Part shown: positions 11,101 to 17,213 of the stretch, piece after piece | How the letters are laid out: each line of letters starts with the position of its first letter | How positions within the stretch are numbered: the stretch's first letter is position 1 | IMG/VR virus record: IMGVR_UViG_3300023112_000019 | Location: 1-52,326 of that record | Reading direction: 5' to 3' (one strand) | DNA length: 52,326 nt | From: a virus | Program-made: the position numbers and the translations under genes | The notes under the pieces: generated by a model | Told to the model about the DNA's origin: nothing | What the model saw: only the letters and a program-made list of their open reading frames with translations | Databases searched by the model: none

Positions 11101-13660
11101 TAAACTGAGTCTTAGAAGTACTAATATTTTTATCGTGTATTGCTTGGTATGCTCTAGCTTCTTTTAATAGAAGTTCTCTTCCGCCTGTTCCTGTTACACC
11201 ATAAAGCTTTCCGCCCTCGAATGACATTTTGGTAAACTTCTGGAAGTCAGCCCCTTTGCCAATACCGAAAGTCTTCTTGTTTCTTTCTGTAAGCTGCATA
11301 AAATATGTTTCATAACCATACCCTACAGACTGTTTAAAGCTTCTATTTTTAACTTTATTTAACTGGTCTCCAACTGGATCAAAAGCTTTTGTTCCTAGGT
11401 CTACCTCAAAGTTCATATCCTTTAAGATACTTGGAGACATCATTGTACTCAAACTGAAAGCTTTTGGTATTCCACCTAGCCCTAGTTCGAATCTTCTTAA
11501 TGCGTTATATGCTACGTCTTTATATTTTGCGTTTTGTCTTCCCAGAGCTTCTGGGCTTATCCCCATATACGAGAACTTGTTCAGGTCAAGAGGGTTGCCT
11601 TTTATGCTATAGACATCTCTATCCCATAGGAATCTTGCTGCCCCAACCATTGCTGCTGCAGTAGCTATGCCACTCCAGGCTACAGGCGTTGGGTCTTCGT
11701 GAGCTGTTGCAAGTGAGCCTTTAAATCCTGAACCAAATTCTGTTGTGTTCTTTCTTTGCTTACCAAACCATCCATGAGGCATGGCGTTGATACTATTATA
11801 TGCAGCACCTTTTCCAGAAAACTGATTAGTTATTTTGTATAGTGCACCCTGCCTGTATGACTCTTCTTCGTTATATCCGTCTTCCCACATTTCTGCGGCA
11901 CCTGCAGCCAGGTGTTTGTTTCTTCCTAACCTAAGAAGATCCGTTAATGAGTTGAATGTTAAATCTTTTCCTTGTCCTGCAGAAAATGCTTTCCAGTCTT
12001 TGAAAAAGTCATGCCCCCAAATTCCAAGGCCTTCTCTCTCTGCCTTCCCTCCAGCAGCCATAAATGTAGCTCTGTCTACTGCGTCTTTATGTTGAGGTCC
12101 AAATTCAAGAGACGAAGCATAACCTTCTGCGGCTAGTTTTAAGTTAAGGTTTTCGTTGCCCTTATAGATAACACCAAGATATCTACCATAGGTTTTTTCA
12201 GTAGGATCTACTATTAGCCTAAGGTCTTCTTTGTCCCCTAGCATTTCTTTAAATCTATCTGTAGCAGCTTGCCCCAGAGGTTGCTCTTGACCAACTCTAT
12301 ATGGTCCTAGTGGATCATTAGCATGGGTTGTTTCAGGAGCATCAATTCCAGACATTCTAATTACGACATCTGGTTCAGATGAGCCTTTCTTGTTCAAGAC
12401 AAGAGTATCGGCATCATCAACCATAACGTTATATTCGGATAGTTTAACTTCTCTTAATTGTTTCCTTTTCTTATTCAGCCCTTGAAGAGTTGCCTGGTCT
12501 CCAAAGTACATCAAGTCTAGACGACTAATCTCTCCATGCTGGACTTTCTCCTGGCGTCTGTCTCTATCTTTATTTATGGCCTCAGCCATTAGCGGGTCTT
12601 TTAATGCTGTAGACATTCTATTGATTCTGTTCATATTGAAACCAGAACCAAAGTCTGTTATGTGATTTCTTGATTGGCCGAACCAACCATGATTCAATCC
12701 TTCTATTGTATTATAGTCATCATCTTTGCTTGAGATGCCTGCTGTCTTACCTAGTAGGTATCCAGCTGCCGCAACACCACCAGCAATAGCAGCATATCTC
12801 CCCAGCCCTTTTGGAAGTTTGCCAGCAAGTTTATTTACCTTGCTTACTTTGATTCCAGCTTTAGCTTCTGCTTGTAAAAATATTTCTGTACTAGAAAGGC
12901 CATACTCTCCAAGCCTAAAACCTTGAGAGCTTTTAGCATTAAGCATTTCATTTCTATAAGATGCGTAATTAGTTTTAAGCATTGTTCCAGAGAACAACTT
13001 CGCCCCGTAGGAATTTGCAAGTTTCTTTCTCACATTAAGAATGCTTCGAGTCTCTTGTTCTACCTTTAGTGCTGTTGGATCCTTCCAGGCTTCAAGCCAT
13101 TTGCCTAGCCCCTTCGGAACATTACCAGCTTTAATCTGCTCAATGCTATGGATTAATCTTCTATTTAAATTCTTATTAGTACCAGAACCAAATGACTCTT
13201 TTAAAAACTGCTTATGTATACCTACAGATATATCAGCCTTTGGCGATATGATTCCTTTCTCTTGAGCAATAGCGTTCAGAGATTTTGCCAGCTCGATAGT
13301 ACTGATGGTACCACCGCCAGCCTTGCCTTGCATTACCATCTGCTCGTAAACACGCATCTGTCTGATACGGTCTCTTTGCCTTGCAACCTGCTTGCTCATT
13401 CTATTTAAACCAACATCCTCTAGGTCTTTCATCCTTTGATGTCGGTTTTCTTTTATGATTGCTTGATAGGCAGTGTCAGGAGTTCCAGTCTTTCTTAGAT
13501 TTATATCATAAGAAAAGAGGTTGGCTTTATTAGATGTTAGATTAAATATGTCTCTTGAGGAGGCTGATTTGTTTGAGTTCAAGACGAACGAGTGCTGCGT
13601 GGGCAGATAAGCCCCCGTAGCTCTACGGTTGGAATTTAATTTGCTTGAGTTTCTAGCCAC
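8150..13660 (-). CDS. Giant tail protein in tape-measure position with staphylococcal-nuclease domain
   Basis: This 1836-residue protein directly follows two chaperone-like genes, the usual place of the tape measure protein. Residues about 405-548 form a staphylococcal nuclease (thermonuclease) domain. The catalytic set is complete: D418 in DDADT, R435, D440 and E443 in GIDAPE, and R493 in YGR, equivalent to D21, R35, D40, E43 and R87 of the S. aureus enzyme. A 26-residue motif containing HGWFG and FGSGF occurs twice, at 316-341 and 621-646, flanking the nuclease. Hydrophobic Gly/Ala segments lie at about 288-306, 660-677, 956-972, 1036-1056 and 1106-1122, compatible with membrane insertion during ejection. 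The last 700 residues are polar. The nuclease is well supported; the tape-measure role rests on position, length and hydrophobic segments. Confidence 0.75.
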   Translation of the reverse strand: MARNSSKLNSNRRATGAYLPTQHSFVLNSNKSASSRDIFNLTSNKANLFSYDINLRKTGTPDTAYQAIIKENRHQRMKDLEDVGLNRMSKQVARQRDRIRQMRVYEQMVMQGKAGGGTISTIELAKSLNAIAQEKGIISPKADISVGIHKQFLKESFGSGTNKNLNRRLIHSIEQIKAGNVPKGLGKWLEAWKDPTALKVEQETRSILNVRKKLANSYGAKLFSGTMLKTNYASYRNEMLNAKSSQGFRLGEYGLSSTEIFLQAEAKAGIKVSKVNKLAGKLPKGLGRYAAIAGGVAAAGYLLGKTAGISSKDDDYNTIEGLNHGWFGQSRNHITDFGSGFNMNRINRMSTALKDPLMAEAINKDRDRRQEKVQHGEISRLDLMYFGDQATLQGLNKKRKQLREVKLSEYNVMVDDADTLVLNKKGSSEPDVVIRMSGIDAPETTHANDPLGPYRVGQEQPLGQAATDRFKEMLGDKEDLRLIVDPTEKTYGRYLGVIYKGNENLNLKLAAEGYASSLEFGPQHKDAVDRATFMAAGGKAEREGLGIWGHDFFKDWKAFSAGQGKDLTFNSLTDLLRLGRNKHLAAGAAEMWEDGYNEEESYRQGALYKITNQFSGKGAAYNSINAMPHGWFGKQRKNTTEFGSGFKGSLATAHEDPTPVAWSGIATAAAMVGAARFLWDRDVYSIKGNPLDLNKFSYMGISPEALGRQNAKYKDVAYNALRRFELGLGGIPKAFSLSTMMSPSILKDMNFEVDLGTKAFDPVGDQLNKVKNRSFKQSVGYGYETYFMQLTERNKKTFGIGKGADFQKFTKMSFEGGKLYGVTGTGGRELLLKEARAYQAIHDKNISTSKTQFTKSYEHTFNIAGVGREHEILIGGGKTKRQAAFRAAHAYGHETLSKYLRLVDDPVKAFRDLFPNIKTGGVTDTVQSITKRLPKFGVGGEKQLIGTLPQILGRHAAKALPLLIGLPAVFGTLNWMTRQVAPEDSVAGKAGITGVLAEGARVAHMTYAGLSEASGLTEIRKYAEEKAPGLTGVKPWLGFTLSGMITGTALGMGAGIFEEARAAAGPARYDAMIKSKTAEKAMAAGLRKIPTMGGNYTRALRWGKHGGLAMAALAAPFLLFGLGSEKSVAELDEEYLGGKEVAIKKARWWEFGTTPWEGSKTDYYRPNWYNRILDRPTDKSIYDGEDISPVGKFVRDLADPYWLEKMHYEDRPYPIAGSTGEDLGLFGAAYEWTVGRVMKPPVLMHPEIFEGRHRGDHLHGGSGKYAPSKKIAGALPPEDAVTPYSAAEQIKQQYYTTYEAVGLRGFVASAIKQAVTGEQDVFEHTPILQSSADIDSTRRKFWDLNLGGFLGMTEPIRRFIPKRPYTTEYVNPIANDMPDWMPGEDYYKNFKQGDPFTKVQEGEYRLPGRGYAARYKELEGVNPADYPLIHRYKILADIAPYSREFRSARKELEAHDPTDYELEIFQRTEEQLEDKRKRKSFRDDVYDQSVLGRYGAALVDIARANPLEQLSPIAPAHKLLPPSSAMTDYEESIYGKEFKLWQRPIEDFIKPFATTVANMAGIDRIPDAVRDARQIESYFDKIEYVKNKRHERMAMAQGSEGKARTFHNKAGRTLAGTDVYENEFRLMAALPKREKVYFEQFKEAGPEDKARLLEIMPNNMKDLYIAQWDKVLLNDMAEGKLDISQAEGQDLEKEVFNRMATIRARRQAEGEALQASENLPAEDWIGWRADVDLEDVKLKYLIDTGREYHYYDLWDDRLRGLRRKPYLEESLEGVDPFQPLAESVTYEQVYKQAVQAGIRNPQIIQRDSVGPTVSYDLEYDRNNEIYQELRAMGEII

Positions 13661-13669
13661 TAGCTTCCT

Positions 13670-14290
13670 CTAGTTCTGTCTTTTACTAAAGTCACCTGAA
13701 GGTGCGCCAAATTCTTCTTCGCGCAGGTTTGCATTTACTTTTGTAAAATCAACAGATGTCTCAGTATATTCTTGTAACCTATCGAATATTTTACCACTTC
13801 CATCGGTAGGCTGGCTAGCTGGGGTCTGGAATTCAAACTCTCTTTTAAGTATAAATTCAGCTTGAGCTAAACGTCTAATCAAAACAGGCCAAGTCATCTT
13901 CTCTAATGTCTCTGGCAGATAAGAAGGAAAAGCTTCACAAATAGTTATAATTGCTTGCTCTCTTGCGTCGGCAAGTAATTCTCTTGCATCTCCTAATTGA
14001 ATGTTTACACTATCAATTGATTGAGGACAAGAAAGATATAGGATAAGTTGAGATACAGTAGTGATAAGGCCCGCAGGTAAGTAATCCTTTCCGTTACCAA
14101 AGGAGTGCTCGACGACACAGTCGTCCCAAATACGATCCTCTAGATCGAACTTGAACTCAGGGTAGGCCTGCATGATATATCGCATGGCTTTGTAGGACTC
14201 ATAGTCTAGTAAACTAAACATGACTCTACCTTCAGTCGTTGCGAAAAGATACAGGTCCCTATGTTTCTTAAGGACCTTATCGAAATCCAT
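13670..14290 (-). CDS. Putative tail assembly chaperone, second gene of pair
   Basis: This 206-residue protein is read just before the giant tape-measure-position gene (9-nt gap). Its ATG overlaps the stop of the 171-residue gene as TAATG. Many tailed phages encode two chaperones here, the second often reached by frameshifting. I find no usable slippery site: the frame of this gene has a TAG four codons upstream of its own ATG and the codon pair there does not re-pair. Separate initiation by coupling is therefore more likely. The protein is mostly polar and helical by appearance, with no catalytic motif. Function is inferred from position only. Confidence 0.55.
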   Translation of the reverse strand: MDFDKVLKKHRDLYLFATTEGRVMFSLLDYESYKAMRYIMQAYPEFKFDLEDRIWDDCVVEHSFGNGKDYLPAGLITTVSQLILYLSCPQSIDSVNIQLGDARELLADAREQAIITICEAFPSYLPETLEKMTWPVLIRRLAQAEFILKREFEFQTPASQPTDGSGKIFDRLQEYTETSVDFTKVNANLREEEFGAPSGDFSKRQN

Positions 14291-14805
14291 TACAGTTTTC
14301 TAACTAGCTGCATTGCCATTTCAGGGGCGATAAAGTTAGAGACTTGTAGAATCATGTCTCTGGCGCTGTCAATAGAGCCGGCTGTTAAAACATTGATGTT
14401 TTGCTGATCCAGCCTAGGCCACAGTGTAGCTTTCATTACAATAGCTTCTGCTTTCTTGTCATCTGGAATCTTTTGAATCTTCTGCATTAGAGCTCTCCAC
14501 TCTAAGCGCTTCAGAGGCCTGAATACGAAGTTCTCATGCTCGCTGAGACTCATTAGGTACACGTCACCTATCTGGGCCTTCATCTGCTCAATCTCTTCGT
14601 CTGAGGGTCTGTTCTCAAGTTCCTTAAAGGTCTGGATAACAAAGTCTTGCTCCATCTGCTTTTGTTGGATCTTGGCCAGTAATTCTTTCTCTTCATCTGT
14701 AAGGCTAGCGATTACTGGATCTTCTTCCTCATATGACTGTTCTGCGAAATCTTCTTGAGCTAAATGAGCATCAAGATCTACGTCTGCGTAATTTTCTTCT
14801 GACAT
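14290..14805 (-). CDS. Putative tail assembly chaperone, first gene of pair
   Basis: This 171-residue protein has an acidic N-terminal 40 residues, then a core with FVFRPLKRLEW and a later IVMKATLWP ... AGSIDSARDMI segment. That resembles chaperones in which an Arg-containing RPLxRxEw strand precedes a Cys/Thr-x-WP helix and a terminal helix ending in SNF or SGF. The gene lies between the tube-like genes and the giant tail protein. Its SD is GGGAGA seven to ten bases before ATG, and a sigma70-like promoter lies just upstream at 14831-14859. The family assignment is by pattern memory and context. Confidence 0.6.
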   Translation of the reverse strand: MSEENYADVDLDAHLAQEDFAEQSYEEEDPVIASLTDEEKELLAKIQQKQMEQDFVIQTFKELENRPSDEEIEQMKAQIGDVYLMSLSEHENFVFRPLKRLEWRALMQKIQKIPDDKKAEAIVMKATLWPRLDQQNINVLTAGSIDSARDMILQVSNFIAPEMAMQLVRKL

Positions 14806-14830
14806 TACAATTCTCCCGTTTGTTTGTAGT

Positions 14831-14859
14831 ATTATATAGTTATATTAGTCTTCTTGCAA
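14831..14859 (-). promoter_or_regulatory. Sigma70-like promoter for chaperone/tail block
   Basis: On the minus strand, TTGCAA (14854-14859) is followed after exactly 17 bases by a perfect TATAAT (14831-14836). The predicted transcript would begin near 14824 and leave a leader of about 19 bases carrying the SD of the 14805 gene. The -35 box lies inside the end of the upstream tube-like gene. A terminator at 16521-16555 would reduce read-through from upstream, so an internal promoter makes sense. No mapping data are available. Confidence 0.5.
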
Positions 14860-15460
14860 TAAAATTATATTGTTCTTGAACTGGACGACCGTCCGCATTA
14901 ACAACCTTGCCTTTACCCATAATCTGTATACCGGAAATAGTCTCACTAGGCGAGTCCTTTCCTAACTCATAGCCATATCCAACAGTTATATCGAATGTAC
15001 TATGATTAAAATTTTCTTTAGTGTTATCTTCTGATATCCCATTGAACTCTCTAGACTGTTCTACTAGACTTCCTTTTGCTGTTCTTGCATCGATCTCATC
15101 AAAAAATTGACTAAATCTTTGCCTTTTATCCGTTAGGTATGTTAGTGACTTTTCTTTTGCATCATCTTTCTTTGTCTGTATAAGCCTAGCTTCTCTAGTT
15201 GTGTTAAATGATTTATACCTATCTAGGATTAACCATAGATAGTTTGGCTCCCTAAAGTTAATAGTGAAAGAACCAGTTACTATAATATTCCCTTTGGGAA
15301 TGAAGTCATAGTGTTGTGATCCGTATCCAAACTGAGGGAGTCTTGTGTGCTGAACGCTATAGTCTAAAGCTAGAATATCATCTACCCATACATCACCAAT
15401 AAAGGCTGATGCCTGTGCTCCTGAAAAATATTGTCCATTAATTGTTAAAGCTTCTGCCAT
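14840..15460 (-). CDS. Tail tube-like paralogue 3
   Basis: This 206-residue protein is the third of three consecutive tube-like genes. It shares with the other two the order: short N-terminal strand, an aspartate/valine strand leading to LDYSV, a loop with FGYG, then a Gly-x-Ile-x-VTGSFTINF strand and a helix with LW(L/I)ILDRYK. The paralogue at 16588-17196 has ISYSI, YTMG, IAGSLIFIVF and HALLERFK at the same places. Start ATG overlaps the preceding stop as TAATG. It may be a baseplate tube-extension protein (like T4 gp48/gp54), a completion protein or a minor tube protein. The paralogy is seen in sequence; the exact role is not determinable. Confidence 0.6.
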   Translation of the reverse strand: MAEALTINGQYFSGAQASAFIGDVWVDDILALDYSVQHTRLPQFGYGSQHYDFIPKGNIIVTGSFTINFREPNYLWLILDRYKSFNTTREARLIQTKKDDAKEKSLTYLTDKRQRFSQFFDEIDARTAKGSLVEQSREFNGISEDNTKENFNHSTFDITVGYGYELGKDSPSETISGIQIMGKGKVVNADGRPVQEQYNFIARRLI

Positions 15461-16509
15461 TAGAATGATCCTCTACTTTGTTTTAGAAGTCTGTTCGCTT
15501 CTCCTTTTGTTTTAAAAGGATTAGTTAAAGCATCAATCCTATTTCTAGAGGAAGCTTTAGCAGAACTAAGTCCTGAGTCAGCTACATCTCTGATACTTCC
15601 AATTATCATTTCATCGTAACTATTAAATCTGTTACCAAGATTTGTCATAGGTATCATATCAGTAGCATAGAAGTTCATAGTGTTATATGTAATAATGCTG
15701 TCGACCGACATCTCTTGTCCCTCTGAAGATATATCAACATTGAGAAGATGAAGTGACGAGTAAGCGCCGTATTCATTTGCGAACAATAGCAGCACGTTAA
15801 AAGGTTGAACTTGATCAATCATAACCGCGTGCGGGTGTGGCGGAAGATCTCTATTGCCATCTATATTATCTACAAGCTTAAGAAAATCATGCTCCTGAAA
15901 AACATTAAAGGCCATTGTCCCTGCTATTGTTCTGGGCCCTCTTGTATAATCTTTAGCTCTGACTGTTCCTAGTGCTCTTACTCCGAATTTTTCTCTGAAT
16001 GAACTATAGGATAGTGTGTGGATTGAGCCAAGCTCAAAGTAATTTTCTACATCACCCTGAATTTTTAGTTCTCTTTGCAGATCATCTAAGTTACCGTTAA
16101 GAGTAACTAGTTCTCCGCCTACCTTGGCTTCTCTGGCTGCTGCTGCGGAAACCTGTTTTGCGTACTTTCCTTCTTTGTTATTAAGGCTACTCATTGCTGT
16201 TGAGTCCTCAGGGACACCAGAAGCTCTAAGCTGATTTCTTCTTTTGGCTATATTTTCTATCTGCGCAATATTTAGATCAGAGACAGCTGTAAGATCTTCT
16301 GATGCTATAGCTTTTGCTTTTCTCTGTCTTTGTATCTCAACTTCTTTTATCTCTATTTCTTTCTTTAGGTTGTCTACTGCAAACCTGGAAGCAGGAGTCT
16401 CATTTCTATATGCAACTACAGTTATGTCAGCACCAGAAAAAGACACTAAATTCTCTATGGAACTGAAGCCTTTTCTTGTTTGTTTAACTTGATCTCTGAA
16501 GTCTACCAT
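15460..16509 (-). CDS. Tail tube-like paralogue 2 with coiled-coil insertion
   Basis: This is a 349-residue protein. I place the start at ATG 16509 (SD GAGG, 6-base spacer). The longer reading from 16578 would translate straight through a strong terminator hairpin. Residues 21-31 (FSGADIT) align with the start of the 202-residue tube protein. Residues about 156-260 align with its body: LSYSSFREK, IAGTMAFNVF, PFNVLLLFANEYGAYSS, versus ISYSINREK, IAGSLIFIVF, PFDIVLAAANEYGAQAT. Between the first and second strands sits an inserted, highly charged helical segment (residues about 36-155) predicted as coiled coil. The insertion would project from the tube, so this is probably a specialised tube-end or baseplate-proximal subunit rather than the main tube. 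Confidence 0.65.
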   Translation of the reverse strand: MVDFRDQVKQTRKGFSSIENLVSFSGADITVVAYRNETPASRFAVDNLKKEIEIKEVEIQRQRKAKAIASEDLTAVSDLNIAQIENIAKRRNQLRASGVPEDSTAMSSLNNKEGKYAKQVSAAAAREAKVGGELVTLNGNLDDLQRELKIQGDVENYFELGSIHTLSYSSFREKFGVRALGTVRAKDYTRGPRTIAGTMAFNVFQEHDFLKLVDNIDGNRDLPPHPHAVMIDQVQPFNVLLLFANEYGAYSSLHLLNVDISSEGQEMSVDSIITYNTMNFYATDMIPMTNLGNRFNSYDEMIIGSIRDVADSGLSSAKASSRNRIDALTNPFKTKGEANRLLKQSRGSF

Positions 16510-16520
16510 GCATCCTCGTA

Positions 16521-16555
16521 ATAAAAAAGGGAGAAAGACTAGGTCCTTCTCCCTT
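16521..16555 (-). terminator. Rho-independent terminator after tail tube gene
   Basis: On the minus strand AAGGGAGAAGGAC, loop CTA, GTCTTTCTCCCTT form a 13-bp stem with one G-U wobble, immediately followed by a run of T (TTTTTTAT). It lies 33 bases after the stop of the tube gene (16588) and 12 bases before the SD region of the next gene. It probably limits transcription downstream of sheath and tube, the products needed in most copies. It also argues strongly that the next gene starts at 16509. Confidence 0.85.
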
Positions 16556-16587
16556 AATATTAGACTATTTAATTTCATATTGCAAGC

Positions 16588-17196
16588 TTAGCTTTCTATG
16601 GATTCCTTGATCAGAGCAATTCTATCTGTAGAATTTTGATCAAATATCCATGGAGTAATTGACTTAGCGATATACGTATACTGTTGTTCAGTCACGATAT
16701 CATCAATACTTACACCTGAATTCTCGTTCAGTAGTTCAATCCCAAAGATTCTCATGGTTGCCTGAGCCCCATATTCGTTAGCCGCAGCTAGTACGATATC
16801 GAATGGAGGAATCTGATCTGAGTACCATGGAGCTACTTCTTCTTGATTAAAGCTGTTCGACGGTGTTCCTGGTGTCGCAAACTCGGCCTGTGTCTCGAAG
16901 AGAGCATTAGCGTTAATGTTCCCCCTGATACCAGTCTCGTCTTTGTCGGCAGAGAACACTGAGTCCTTAAACCTTTCAAGTAGTGCATGCTTATCAAATA
17001 CAATGAAAATTAAGCTACCAGCGATACCCCTTTTGCCTCTAGCAAAAGATCTAGGGTCAGCCTTTCCCATTGTGTAAACAGGAGCCTTCTCTCTATTAAT
17101 CGAATAAGAGATAGCCTGGATTTCTCCGATAGGCTTTCCTTGAAAGATGGGAGTAATGTCTACACCTGAAAAGCTGTTAAATGTTTCTGTTGCCAT
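16588..17196 (-). CDS. Tail tube protein
   Basis: This 202-residue protein is encoded directly after the sheath gene (17-nt gap), the standard place for the inner tube protein of contractile tails. SD AAGGAG lies eight bases before the ATG. The N-terminal SFSGVDIT, then ISYSINREK, IAGSLIFIVFDKH and ANEYGAQATMRIFGIELL, is the pattern reused in two downstream paralogues; this is the shortest and simplest version. The gene is followed by a strong terminator, as expected for an abundant product made with the sheath. I assign it as the main tube subunit from order and paralogy. Confidence 0.75.
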   Translation of the reverse strand: MATETFNSFSGVDITPIFQGKPIGEIQAISYSINREKAPVYTMGKADPRSFARGKRGIAGSLIFIVFDKHALLERFKDSVFSADKDETGIRGNINANALFETQAEFATPGTPSNSFNQEEVAPWYSDQIPPFDIVLAAANEYGAQATMRIFGIELLNENSGVSIDDIVTEQQYTYIAKSITPWIFDQNSTDRIALIKESIES

Positions 17197-17213
17197 TTCT
17201 GTGTCTCCTTATC

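Noticed and set aside
14280-14300. Programmed -1 frameshift joining the two tail chaperone genes
   Set aside because: The downstream frame has a TAG just before the overlap and the only candidate heptamer does not allow tandem re-pairing; the TAATG overlap explains expression.
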